DNA of 42,760 nucleotides. Origin: Candidatus Desulfaltia sp. (GTDB taxonomy: Bacteria; Desulfobacterota; Desulfobacteria; Desulfobacterales; ETH-SRB1). Each line of letters starts with the position of its first letter. The stretch's first letter is position 1. The DNA lies in assembly GCA_030656555.1 (NCBI GenBank), contig JAUSPN010000067.1:1-42760 (forward strand). Reading direction: 5' to 3'. Positions 16,687-25,643 of the stretch are shown here, in pieces. The translations under genes and the position numbers were made by a program. A model generated the notes under the pieces. The model was not told the origin of the DNA, ran no database searches, and saw nothing but the letters and a program-made list of their open reading frames with translations.

Positions 16687-16976
16687 AATTTAAACCCCCT
16701 TGTTTTAAGAAATGAATCATAAATACTATTATTGTTTTTAGGAAGAAACAGGCTGTGTGTCAAGAAAAAATATGGTAATTATTCAAGTTATTTAGGCTGT
16801 AGGCTAAGGGTTGTTAGTAGCAGTGTGAAGGTCTAAATGCTTAAGCAGTTATAAAAACATGAAAAATATGAAAGTATTTGCTTTGCGGGGAGCAAGCCGG
16901 TCAAGAGCTGATTTAATTTGACAGACAAAGGAGAAGTTTGTAGTCTTTTGAAAACTCTAACAGAAAGGATCTTTTT

Positions 16977-17876
16977 GTGGAAAAAACAGTATTTGAAACT
17001 AATTTCCCTGAACTAAATCTAATAAAAACCGGCAAGGTGAGGGATATATACGACCTTGATGAATGCTTTTTAATGGTAGCGACCGATAGAATTTCCGCAT
17101 TTGATGTTATCATGCCGGACCCTGTTCCTGAAAAAGGAAAAATTCTAACACAGATTTCGCTCTTCTGGTTTAAGGTAATGGAGTCTGTTTTATCCAACCA
17201 TGTTATTACCGGCAATGTTGATGAATATCCTTCCGTATGCAAACCTTATGCTGAAACACTTCGCGGAAGAAGCATGCTCGTTAAAAAAGCAGAGCCGCTT
17301 CTTGTAGAATGTGTGGTCAGAGGATATATATCCGGTTCAGGCTGGTTATCTTATCAAAAATCAGGAAGTGTTTGTGGTATAAAGCTTCCTAAAGGTCTGA
17401 AAGAATCGGATAGACTTCCTGAGCCGATTTTTACTCCTTCAACAAAAGAGGAGACAGGCACCCATGATATAAATATAGATTTTGAAGAGGCCGCAAAGAT
17501 ACTAGGGAAAGCAGATGCAAACACGGTTAAAGAGCTTAGCATTGCAATCTATAAAAAAGGTGTTGAGTTGGCTGATAAAAAAGGGATAATAATTGCAGAC
17601 ACAAAGTTTGAATTCGGTCGCCTTGGCAAAGATATCATTCTTATTGATGAGGCGTTGACGCCTGATTCATCAAGATTCTGGTTAAAAGAGACTTACAAAC
17701 CAGGTGGTTCGCAAAAAAATTTTGACAAACAATATGTTAGAGATTACCTGATTTCCATAGATTGGAACAGAAAGCCACCGGCGCCAAATCTTCCAATCGA
17801 AGTAATCGAAAATACACGCAAGAAATATATGCAGGCATTGAAACTGCTTACAGGAGTTAAGGGATTAGAGGATTAA
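16977..17876 (+). CDS. purC: SAICAR synthetase
   Basis: PurC joins CAIR and aspartate using ATP to make SAICAR in purine synthesis. Motifs are [60 protein letters not shown] and [13 protein letters not shown]. The 299-residue length matches the long form of the family. The start is GTG at 16977 with an AAAGGAT site upstream; no in-frame ATG lies near. It is unlinked to purA except by proximity. Confidence 0.96.
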   Translation: MEKTVFETNFPELNLIKTGKVRDIYDLDECFLMVATDRISAFDVIMPDPVPEKGKILTQISLFWFKVMESVLSNHVITGNVDEYPSVCKPYAETLRGRSMLVKKAEPLLVECVVRGYISGSGWLSYQKSGSVCGIKLPKGLKESDRLPEPIFTPSTKEETGTHDINIDFEEAAKILGKADANTVKELSIAIYKKGVELADKKGIIIADTKFEFGRLGKDIILIDEALTPDSSRFWLKETYKPGGSQKNFDKQYVRDYLISIDWNRKPPAPNLPIEVIENTRKKYMQALKLLTGVKGLED

Positions 17877-17924
17877 GGATTATCTCCGATTCCTAACACC
17901 CTTTTCTTAAATAACCCTTGGTGC

Positions 17925-18905
17925 TTGGCAGAAATATGTACGGTAACTGAAAAAATGAATTTTAAGATAAAGACAGTTCCTGTCTCATGTATTGATTCAG
18001 AAGATAATACCTACCGTATCACAACCAAAACAAAAATAGATGATCTTATCAATTCCATTAATAAGGTGGGGTTGATAAACCCGCCGTTATTAATAGCAAA
18101 GGGATCGGCATTTATTGTCATATGCGGTTTCTGCCGGATTGAAGCATGCCGATATCTTGGATGTGCAGCGCTTGAAGCAAAAATACTTGATTCTGATACA
18201 AGCAGGCTCCAATGTGCAAAGATTGCAATAACAGATAATACCATGCAAAGACCGCTTAACCTGATCGAAAAGTCTAAAGCGTTAAGCATGCTTTCCATCT
18301 TTTACAAGGATTCTATCAGCCTTTCTAAAGCAGCTTCGGAGCTTGGTTTGCCGGAAAATCCGGATTTGATAAAAAAAATTAAAAACATTTGCTGTCTCCC
18401 CTTGTCTGTTCAGGATCACATACTTTCAAATACTATTCCTTTAAGTATAGCCGTGGAACTCGGCATGCTTGAACAGGCTGCAGCGGTTTTACTGGCAAAC
18501 CTTTTTCATGAATTTAAATTAAGTTTAAATAAGCAAAAAGAAATAATTACCCTGATTAAAGAGATCGCATTTCTCGAAAATATCTCTATAATGGAAGCGC
18601 TGCGCAAATGCGATTTCCCGGACATTTTAAATAGAGAGGATATTGACCGAACGCAAAAAACCCAAATAATCAGAACTTATTTAAAGCAGAGGCGATTTCC
18701 TGAAATAACAAGAGCAAAAAGAGAATTTGAAAACAATGTAAGTGCGCTAAAACTTGGCAGCGGCATAAAACTAATCCAGCCGGCCGATTTTGAAGGCCAA
18801 ACCTATATGTTAAATTTAAGGTTTAACACCATTAAGGAGCTTCAAGAACGCGCCGTCAAACTAAACAGCATCGTGAAAAACCCTATTCTTGAGAAAATCC
18901 TTTAA
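17925..18905 (+). CDS. ParB-like nuclease-domain protein
   Basis: The N-terminal 100 residues resemble the ParB/sulfiredoxin-like domain (VSCIDSEDNTYRI, LINSINKVGLINPPLL, FIVICGFCRIEACRYLG), with a degenerate GFCR in place of the usual G-x-RR box. A helix-turn-helix-like part follows (SLSKAASELGLPENPDLIKK). The rest is helical without a recognised domain. There is no parA nearby and no parS-like site, so chromosome partition is not supported. The start is TTG 17925 or ATG 17955 in the same frame; the latter begins MNFKIKTVPVS. Spacing to purC is 48 bases. Confidence 0.65.
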   Translation: MAEICTVTEKMNFKIKTVPVSCIDSEDNTYRITTKTKIDDLINSINKVGLINPPLLIAKGSAFIVICGFCRIEACRYLGCAALEAKILDSDTSRLQCAKIAITDNTMQRPLNLIEKSKALSMLSIFYKDSISLSKAASELGLPENPDLIKKIKNICCLPLSVQDHILSNTIPLSIAVELGMLEQAAAVLLANLFHEFKLSLNKQKEIITLIKEIAFLENISIMEALRKCDFPDILNREDIDRTQKTQIIRTYLKQRRFPEITRAKREFENNVSALKLGSGIKLIQPADFEGQTYMLNLRFNTIKELQERAVKLNSIVKNPILEKIL

Positions 18906-19095
18906 TATACCACTTATGTTCCCTCTCCTTCCCGATTCTTAAAAGTTTCTCCAAGACGTTAAATTTTTGTATTAATTTAGCCTGTTGAAACAAATCGATT
19001 TCAAACAAGCTGCAGCGGTTATATTTTCAAAAAGCTAAAATGTTACAAATTTTTCAACCCCCAAAAAATAATCTTTAAAAAATGAATATTTTTTG

Positions 19096-19123
19096 TTGAC
19101 TAAATAAAAAACATCATTTATAA
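19096..19123 (+). promoter_or_regulatory. Candidate promoter of acs copy 1
   Basis: TTGACT (19096-19101) and TTATAA (19118-19123) are 16 bases apart. They lie about 65 bases upstream of the acetyl-CoA synthetase start and look like a sigma70-type promoter. A similar leader (TTGATTAAATAAAAAA) lies before the TetR gene. Confidence 0.5.
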
Positions 19124-19134
19124 GCCAAATTAAT

Positions 19135-19153
19135 AACTGAATCCCATTCAGTT
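19135..19153. promoter_or_regulatory. Candidate operator AACTGAAT-CCC-ATTCAGTT
   Basis: A perfect 8-bp inverted repeat with a 3-bp spacer lies between the candidate promoter and the ribosome binding site of acs copy 1. TetR-family sites have this kind of dyad. The half-site ATTCAGT recurs at 22824-22830 directly in front of the TetR gene start. Confidence 0.5.
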
Positions 19154-19185
19154 TATTGTGGAAAAAAACTTAAAGGAGGTTAATT

Positions 19186-21231
19186 ATGGCAAAAAAAGAG
19201 GTAGTAGAAACATCAGAAGCTCAAATAGCTGTTCACTGGCAGGAGGAGGATTATGTTTATCCTTCTGAAAAATTTATTAAGCAGGCTAATCTTACTGACG
19301 AGAGCGTCTTTGATCGGTTTGGTCTGGATAATTTCCCTGAATGTTACACGGAATATGCTGATCTTTTACACTGGTACAAGAAGTGGGATACCATATTAGA
19401 CACAAGCGATGCTCCATGCTGGAAATGGTTTGTAGGCGGAAAGATAAACGCATGTTACAACTGTGTTGACAGGCATCTTGAGAAGAATAAAAACAAAACC
19501 GCCATCCATTTTGTACCGGAGCCTGAAAACGAACTGGTTCAGCATATCACATATCAGGAACTTTATGTGCGGGTTAACGAGGTCGCAGCGCTTCTTCAGG
19601 ATTTTGCCGGTTTAAAGGCAGGAGACACTGTAACACTTCATTTGCCTATGACGGCAGACCTTCCTATAACCATGCTTGCCTGCGCCAGGCTCGGAGTTAT
19701 TCACTCTGAAGTATTTGGAGGGTTCAGTGGAAAGGCATGTGCGGACAGGATAGTTGATTCTAAAAGCAAAGTGCTGATTACGATCGACGGTTATTATAGA
19801 AGCGGAAAATTGATTAACCATAAACAAAATGCCGACATAGCCGTCGATATGGCAAAAAAGGACGGCCAGAATGTTGATAAGGTGCTTATATGGCAACGTT
19901 ATCCTGGGAAAAATTCAACTCCCACACCGATGATTAAAGGACGTGATTATTTTATAAATGATTTACTTAAAAATTACCGTGGTAAAAGGGTGGATCCTGT
20001 TCCAATGCCGGCTGAAGATCCTCTTTTTCTCATGTATACCAGCGGCACAACAGGAAAACCAAAAGGGTGCCAGCACAGCACAGGAGGCTATCTTGCGTAT
20101 GTGACAGGCACATCAAAGTATATTCAGGATATTCATCCGGAAGATGTTTACTGGTGTATGGCTGATATTGGATGGATTACAGGCCATTCATACATAGTTT
20201 ACGGTCCATTGTCTCTATGTGCCTCAACGGTAATTTACGAAGGGGTTCCCACCTATCCTGATGCGGGCCGTTCATGGAGAATAGCGGAAGAGCTTGATGT
20301 AAATATTTTCCATACAGCTCCTACTACTATACGGGCATTAAGAAAAATTGATCCTGATCTGCCTAAAAAGTATAATCATCATTTTAAGCATATGACAACT
20401 GTTGGAGAACCGATTGAACCCGAAGTCTGGCGATGGTATCATGAGGTGGTCGGAAAGAATGAAGCTGTAATAGTTGATACATGGTGGCAAACAGAAACAG
20501 GGGGTTTTCTTTGCAGCACCGTGCCTGCGATAAAACCGATGAAGCCTGGAAGCGCGGGCCCGGGAGTACCCGGCATTCATCCGATTATTTATGATGAGCT
20601 TGGCAATGAAATAAAGGCCGGAGAGGGCAGAGCAGGCAACATTTGTATAAGGAATCCATGGCCCGGCGCTTTTCAGACAATATGGGGAGATCGGGATCGA
20701 TATGTTTCAACCTATTATGCAAGATACTGCAAGGACAAAAACAGCAAAGATTGGCGAGACTGGCCGTATCTTGCAGGCGACGCCGCTATGGAGGCTGAAG
20801 ACGGATATTATCGTATTCTCGGCAGAATTGACGATGTAATCAATGTTTCGGGCCACAGGCTGGGAACCAAAGAAATCGAGTCTGCCGCTCTTACGGTAAT
20901 GGAGGTGGCTGAGGCAGCCGTTGTTCCTGTTTCCGATGAGATAAAAAGGGTTGTCCCTGATCTGTATATTTCTTTAAAGCCAGGATATGAGCCAACCGAT
21001 GAACTGGCAATGAAAATTTCAGCAAAGATTTGTGAAACAATCGGAAAGATCGCAAAGCCGAGAAGGGTCTGGCTTGTATCTGACATGCCAAAGACACGTT
21101 CCGGCAAGATCATGCGCAGGGTTCTTGGAGCTATTTCAAACAAAAAGGACGTAGGTGATGTGACTACGCTGGCCAATCCTGAAATCGTTGATGAAATCAA
21201 AAAGAAGGTAGATAAGATAACAGGCAATTAA
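19186..21231 (+). CDS. Acetyl-CoA synthetase-type AMP-forming ligase, copy 1
   Basis: The protein activates a short carboxylate (most likely acetate, possibly propionate) to its acyl-CoA through an acyl-adenylate. Core motifs are YTSGTTGKPKGCQHSTGGY, DTWWQTETGG, LGRIDDVINVSGHRLGTKE and the catalytic Lys region KTRSGKIMRRVLG. The 681-residue length is close to AcsA. An AAAGGAGG site lies 7 bases before ATG 19186. A second, near-identical gene lies at 23590 and the two flank a transporter and a regulator. Substrate choice cannot be read from sequence alone. Confidence 0.9.
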   Translation: MAKKEVVETSEAQIAVHWQEEDYVYPSEKFIKQANLTDESVFDRFGLDNFPECYTEYADLLHWYKKWDTILDTSDAPCWKWFVGGKINACYNCVDRHLEKNKNKTAIHFVPEPENELVQHITYQELYVRVNEVAALLQDFAGLKAGDTVTLHLPMTADLPITMLACARLGVIHSEVFGGFSGKACADRIVDSKSKVLITIDGYYRSGKLINHKQNADIAVDMAKKDGQNVDKVLIWQRYPGKNSTPTPMIKGRDYFINDLLKNYRGKRVDPVPMPAEDPLFLMYTSGTTGKPKGCQHSTGGYLAYVTGTSKYIQDIHPEDVYWCMADIGWITGHSYIVYGPLSLCASTVIYEGVPTYPDAGRSWRIAEELDVNIFHTAPTTIRALRKIDPDLPKKYNHHFKHMTTVGEPIEPEVWRWYHEVVGKNEAVIVDTWWQTETGGFLCSTVPAIKPMKPGSAGPGVPGIHPIIYDELGNEIKAGEGRAGNICIRNPWPGAFQTIWGDRDRYVSTYYARYCKDKNSKDWRDWPYLAGDAAMEAEDGYYRILGRIDDVINVSGHRLGTKEIESAALTVMEVAEAAVVPVSDEIKRVVPDLYISLKPGYEPTDELAMKISAKICETIGKIAKPRRVWLVSDMPKTRSGKIMRRVLGAISNKKDVGDVTTLANPEIVDEIKKKVDKITGN

Positions 21232-21402
21232 CTAAATCATAACCATTTGATATGATTGACAAGTTGTTTTCGGTTGTAGTGCCGTAAAGCGACATAATGT
21301 AGTTTTTTACGAGCTTGTCATTATTAAAGTTTCTACAATTTTGATAGCGAATTTAGGTTTTGAAATACTATTGACAAAAACGAGTATTGGAAGGAGGATT
21401 TA

Positions 21403-22716
21403 ATGTCTGACAATGAAAATATAATGAACAGGTGGCTGGTTGTTATTGGGGCAATAGTAATACAACTTTGTTTAGGCGCGATTTATGCGTGGTCTGTTTT
21501 TACTCCCGGGCTTGTCGATCCGGCCGGAGTGTATGCATTTACAGCTAAACAGACCCAGTGGGTATTTTCCGTTGGGCTCTTTACTTTTGCAATTGTTATG
21601 GTCATTGCAGGGCGCCTGCAGGCAAAGATAACCCCACGTGCCCTTGCTTCACTTGGAGGGATCATCCTTGGCGCAGGATACATTCTTGGCGGTTTCTTTG
21701 GAAACACCTTTGCCTCACAGATAATATGCATAGGGTTTTTGGGCGGTGCTGGGATTGGCCTCGCTTATGTTGTGCCGATAGCTGTTGGAGTCAAGTGGTT
21801 TCCTGATAAAAAAGGCCTCATCACAGGGCTGGCTGTTGCTGGTTTCGGTTTTGGAGCTCTTATATGGGTTAAATCTGCCGGAGAATGGTTCGATCTGCTT
21901 AACAGGCTCAACTTCTTCGGTCTGGGAGGAGTACAAAGCGTGTTTTTGCTTTACGGTGTGATTTTTGGTGTAGTAGTTCTGCTTGGAAGCATTGTCATGG
22001 TCAACCCCCCTGCTGGTTGGCTTCCTGATGGTTATACTCCTCCTGATTCCAGCAAAAGTAATGCCTCACAGAATGGTGCTATAGCGTTTGAGACAGGTGA
22101 GATGCTCAAGACGCCTCAGTTCTATATGATATTTATGGTCTTTTTCTTAAGCGCGATGGCCGGCTTGATGGTTATTGGATGCATTAAGCTGTTCGGCATA
22201 GATGTCCTTACTGCAAAAGGCATTGAAAAAGGGGCTGCATCGGCTATTGCAGGAACTGCAATGGGCTGGTATGCCATATTCAACGGTTTTGGCAGAATTA
22301 TCTGGGGCAGGGTTTCCGACAGTATCGGCAGAAGGGTTTCCATTTTTCTCATGTGTCTCTTTCAGAGTATCATCATGTTCCTGTTCTTCAAACTAGGCGG
22401 GACATCAATTGGTCTTATTGCAGGAGCATGTATTATCGGGTTCAATTTCGGCGGAAACTTTGCGCTCTTTCCCGCAATCACTGCAGACTATTTTGGCAAC
22501 ATTGCTGTGGGCAAAAACTACGGATGGGTATTCCTGTCCTACGGTTTTGCCGGTATTGCAGGCCCTCAGATTGCAGGATTCTTTAAGGATTTGGCAATTT
22601 CATCGGGTGCCGGCGTTGATGCGTGGATAAAACCTTTTATGATTGCCGCCACTGGCTGTCTGATAGGCGCTGTCATCGCTCTGCTCAATAAGCCTCCCAA
22701 AAAGAGAAAGGCATAA
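21403..22716 (+). CDS. OFA-family MFS carboxylate transporter
   Basis: This 437-residue membrane protein has about 12 hydrophobic segments. Its start (WLVVIGAIVIQLCLGAIYAW SVF) and GLAYVVPIAVGVKWFPDKKG followed by LITGLAVAGFGFGALIW match the oxalate/formate antiporter (OFA) branch of the MFS. The neighbours are two acetyl-CoA synthetases, so acetate or another short monocarboxylate is the likely substrate. A strong GGAAGGAGG site precedes ATG 21403. A rho-independent terminator follows at 22731. Confidence 0.9.
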   Translation: MSDNENIMNRWLVVIGAIVIQLCLGAIYAWSVFTPGLVDPAGVYAFTAKQTQWVFSVGLFTFAIVMVIAGRLQAKITPRALASLGGIILGAGYILGGFFGNTFASQIICIGFLGGAGIGLAYVVPIAVGVKWFPDKKGLITGLAVAGFGFGALIWVKSAGEWFDLLNRLNFFGLGGVQSVFLLYGVIFGVVVLLGSIVMVNPPAGWLPDGYTPPDSSKSNASQNGAIAFETGEMLKTPQFYMIFMVFFLSAMAGLMVIGCIKLFGIDVLTAKGIEKGAASAIAGTAMGWYAIFNGFGRIIWGRVSDSIGRRVSIFLMCLFQSIIMFLFFKLGGTSIGLIAGACIIGFNFGGNFALFPAITADYFGNIAVGKNYGWVFLSYGFAGIAGPQIAGFFKDLAISSGAGVDAWIKPFMIAATGCLIGAVIALLNKPPKKRKA

Positions 22717-22730
22717 CCCACAATGTAGAA

Positions 22731-22765
22731 GGGGGTGGTAGAATGTCTCCCACCCCCATTTTTTT
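22731..22765 (+). terminator. Rho-independent terminator after the MFS gene
   Basis: GGGGGTGG pairs with CCACCCCC across an 11-base loop and is followed by ATTTTTTT. It ends transcription of the acs copy 1-MFS unit. Confidence 0.9.
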
Positions 22766-22766
22766 C

Positions 22767-22835
22767 TTGATTAAATAAAAAAGAAACATTAGAGCTTAGA
22801 GTAAATTTTAACAAATAAATCAAATTCAGTAAATT
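22767..22835 (+). promoter_or_regulatory. TetR gene leader with ATTCAGT half-site
   Basis: TTGATTAAATAAAAAA at 22767 resembles the acs copy 1 promoter region (TTGACTAAATAAAAAA). ATTCAGTAAATT at 22824-22835 resembles ATTCAGTTTATT in the acs operator. No Shine-Dalgarno separates the half-site from ATG 22836. The pattern fits autoregulation by the TetR protein. Confidence 0.4.
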
Positions 22836-23477
22836 ATGGGAATACAGGAAAGAAAAGAGCGTGAAAGGGGAAGAAGGCGTCAGCAGATCATGATAGCCGC
22901 AAAAAGGGTGTTTTATAATAAAGGCTTTGCCAGGGTAACAATGGAAGATATTGCCAGGGAAGCCGAACTTAGCCCGGGCACCCTTTATCTTTATTTCAAA
23001 AACAAAGACGAACTATGCGCCTCCCTTTCTCTTAGAATACTTCAATATCTAAATATGAGATTAAGGCATGTAAGCTCTGAAAAGGAGTTAGATGGAAAAC
23101 AAAAATTAGAGGCATTAAAGAATACCATAATTAATGTTTATGAATTCGACCCCTTAATTCTTGTAAACCTGTTTCGTCTTCAATCAAGTGAAACCCTCAA
23201 AAATTTATCGCCAGAACTCCTTGCAGATATCAAAGAACTTTTTAGCAGTTCTCTTAGCGCAATGTCTGATATATTTAATGAAGGCATCAAAACAGGCGTT
23301 GTTATTGACAAAAAACCTGAAGCTCTTGCCGACCAGATGTGGGCGTTGTTTTCCGGCATTGTTCTCTGGGGGGAAAGTAAAAAAATAATGTATAACAATA
23401 AAGATTATTTGAAGCAGGCTCTTGAAACAGCATTTGAAGTATTTTTGCTTGGAATAAAAAGGGAAAATAGAGTTTAA
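22836..23477 (+). CDS. TetR/AcrR-family regulator
   Basis: The N-terminal helix-turn-helix is typical: RQQIMIAAKRVFYNKGFARV, TMEDIAREAELSPGTLYLYF and KNKDELCASL. The C-terminal ligand-binding half (residues 70-213) is helical and variable. It lies between the transporter and acs copy 2, so it probably represses one or both acs genes in response to an acyl compound. It has its own terminator on each side and an unusual start with no ribosome binding site. Confidence 0.92.
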   Translation: MGIQERKERERGRRRQQIMIAAKRVFYNKGFARVTMEDIAREAELSPGTLYLYFKNKDELCASLSLRILQYLNMRLRHVSSEKELDGKQKLEALKNTIINVYEFDPLILVNLFRLQSSETLKNLSPELLADIKELFSSSLSAMSDIFNEGIKTGVVIDKKPEALADQMWALFSGIVLWGESKKIMYNNKDYLKQALETAFEVFLLGIKRENRV

Positions 23478-23517
23478 ATTAGTTTTGAGATCCATAAAAA
23501 ACAAGAACAACTTTTTT

Positions 23518-23550
23518 AGAAACCCTTGGTTTTTTTCAAGGGTTTCTTTG
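23518..23550 (+). terminator. Terminator after the TetR gene
   Basis: AGAAACCCTTG pairs with CAAGGGTTTCT (11 bp, loop of eight, mostly T) and is followed by TTG. The U-tract is short. It lies 27 bases before the ribosome binding site of acs copy 2, so acs copy 2 may depend on read-through or attenuation. Confidence 0.75.
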
Positions 23551-23589
23551 TTAAACATTAGGAAATAAAAAACCTTGAGGAGGTCAATT

Positions 23590-25620
23590 ATGGCAAAAAA
23601 TGAAGTAGTAGAAACATCAGAAGCTCAAATAGCTGTTCACTGGCAGGAAGAGAAATATGTTTATCCTTCCAAAAAATTTATTGAACAGGCCAACATAAAG
23701 GATGAAACAATTTACGAGCGGTTTGCTTTGAATAATTTCCCCGAATGTTACACGGAATATGCTGATCTTTTACACTGGTACAAGAAGTGGGATACCATAT
23801 TGGATACAAGTGATGCCCCGTGCTGGAAATGGTTTGCAGGCGGAAAGATAAACGCATGTTACAACTGTGTTGACAGGCATCTTGAGAAGAATAAAAACAA
23901 AACCGCCATCCATTTTGTACCGGAGCCTGAAAACGAACGGGTTCAGCATATTACGTATCAGGAACTTTATGTGCGGGTTAACGAGGTTGCAGCGCTTCTT
24001 CGGGATTTTACCGGTTTAAAGGCAGGAGATACTGTAACGCTTCATTTGCCCATGACGGCTGAACTCCCAATAACAATGCTTGCCTGCGCCAGGCTCGGGG
24101 TTATTCACAGTCAAGTATTTGGAGGGTTCAGTGGAAGGGCATGCGCAGACAGGATAGTTGATTCAAAAAGCAAAGTGCTGATTACGATTGACGGTTATTA
24201 TAGAGGCGGAAAATTGATTGACCATAAACAAAACGCCGACATAGCCGTCGATCTGGCAAAAAAGGACGGCCAGAAAGTTGATAAGGTGCTTATATGGCAA
24301 CGTTATCCCGGGAAAAATTCAGTTCCTACACCGATGATTGAAGGACTTGATTATTTTGTAAATGATTTACTTAAAAATTACCGTGGAAAAAAGGTGGATC
24401 CTGTTCCAATGCCGGCTGAAGCTCCTCTTTTTCTCATGTATACCAGCGGCACAACAGGAAAACCAAAAGGGTGCCAGCACAGCACTGGAGGCTATCTTGC
24501 GTATGTGACAGGTACATCAAAGTATATTCAGGATATCCATCCGGAAGATGTTTACTGGTGTATGGCGGATATTGGGTGGATTACAGGCCATTCATACATA
24601 GTTTACGGTCCATTGTCTCTATGTGCCTCAACGGTGATTTACGAAGGGGTTCCCACGTACCCTGATGCGGGTCGGGCATGGAGAATAGCGGAAGAGCTCA
24701 ATGTAAATATTTTTCATACAGCTCCTACCCTTATACGGGCATTAAGAAAAATTGATCCTGATCTGCCGAAAAAGTATAATCATCATTTTAAGCATATGAC
24801 AACTGTTGGAGAGCCGATTGAACCAGAAGTCTGGCGATGGTATCATGAGGTGGTCGGAAAGAATGAAGCTGTAATAGTTGATACATGGTGGCAAACAGAA
24901 ACCGGTGGTTTTCTTTGCAGCACCGTGCCGGGAGTAAAACCGATGAAGCCCGGAAGCGCAGGCCCTGGCGTGCCAGGCATTCATCCGATTATTTATGATG
25001 AGCTTGGAAATGAAATAAAGGCAGGAGAGGGCAGAGCAGGCAACATTTGTATAAGGAATCCCTGGCCTGGAGCGTTTCAGACAATATGGGGAGATCGGGA
25101 TCGATATGTTTCAACCTATTATGCAAAATACTGCAAGGACAAAAACAGCAAAGACTGGCGAGACTGGCCGTATCTTGCAGGCGATGCCGCTATGGAGGCA
25201 GAAGACGGATACTATCGTATTCTTGGCAGAATTGACGATGTAATCAATGTTTCAGGCCACAGACTGGGAACTAAAGAAATTGAGTCTGCCGCTCTTACGG
25301 TAATGGAGGTGGCTGAGGCAGCCGTTGTTCCTGTTTCCGATGAGATAAAAGGGGTTGTTCCTGATCTGTATATCTCTTTAAAGCCCGGATATGAGCCAAC
25401 CGATGAACTGGCGATGAAAATCTCGGCAAAGATTTGTGAAACAATCGGAAAGATTGCAAAGCCGAGAAGGGTCTGGCTTGTATCTGACATGCCCAAGACA
25501 CGTTCCGGCAAGATCATGCGCAGGGTGCTTGGAGCTCTTTCAAATAAAAAGGACGTAGGTGATGTATCTACGCTGGCCAATCCTGAAATTGTTGATGAAA
25601 TTAAGAGGGTCACATCGTGA
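23590..25620 (+). CDS. Acetyl-CoA synthetase-type AMP-forming ligase, copy 2
   Basis: A close paralogue of the gene at 19186, collinear over the whole length; differences cluster in residues 20-45 and the last few codons. The same motifs are present (YTSGTTGKPKGCQHSTGGY, DTWWQTETGG, KTRSGKIMRRVLG). ATG 23590 follows GAGGAGG and starts MAKNEVVETSEAQ like copy 1; the TTG at 23575 is inside the ribosome binding region. The protein ends five residues or so earlier than copy 1. Scattered third-position changes show that it is a real duplicate and not an assembly artefact. Confidence 0.9.
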   Translation: MAKNEVVETSEAQIAVHWQEEKYVYPSKKFIEQANIKDETIYERFALNNFPECYTEYADLLHWYKKWDTILDTSDAPCWKWFAGGKINACYNCVDRHLEKNKNKTAIHFVPEPENERVQHITYQELYVRVNEVAALLRDFTGLKAGDTVTLHLPMTAELPITMLACARLGVIHSQVFGGFSGRACADRIVDSKSKVLITIDGYYRGGKLIDHKQNADIAVDLAKKDGQKVDKVLIWQRYPGKNSVPTPMIEGLDYFVNDLLKNYRGKKVDPVPMPAEAPLFLMYTSGTTGKPKGCQHSTGGYLAYVTGTSKYIQDIHPEDVYWCMADIGWITGHSYIVYGPLSLCASTVIYEGVPTYPDAGRAWRIAEELNVNIFHTAPTLIRALRKIDPDLPKKYNHHFKHMTTVGEPIEPEVWRWYHEVVGKNEAVIVDTWWQTETGGFLCSTVPGVKPMKPGSAGPGVPGIHPIIYDELGNEIKAGEGRAGNICIRNPWPGAFQTIWGDRDRYVSTYYAKYCKDKNSKDWRDWPYLAGDAAMEAEDGYYRILGRIDDVINVSGHRLGTKEIESAALTVMEVAEAAVVPVSDEIKGVVPDLYISLKPGYEPTDELAMKISAKICETIGKIAKPRRVWLVSDMPKTRSGKIMRRVLGALSNKKDVGDVSTLANPEIVDEIKRVTS

Positions 25621-25643
25621 TTAGCTGATTTTACGAAGGAAGA

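Noticed and set aside
17925-18905. Chromosome origin and partition region
   Set aside because: There is no ParA, DnaA or GidA/GidB gene and no parS or DnaA-box cluster that I can see.
21371-21400. TTGACA at 21371 as the -35 box of the MFS gene
   Set aside because: A -10 at normal spacing would fall in the ribosome binding site of the gene. The AATACT/AGTATT dyad around it is kept only as a weak observation.
19186-25620. The two acs copies as an assembly duplication
   Set aside because: Silent and amino acid differences are spread along the genes and the flanks are unlike each other, so they are true paralogues.
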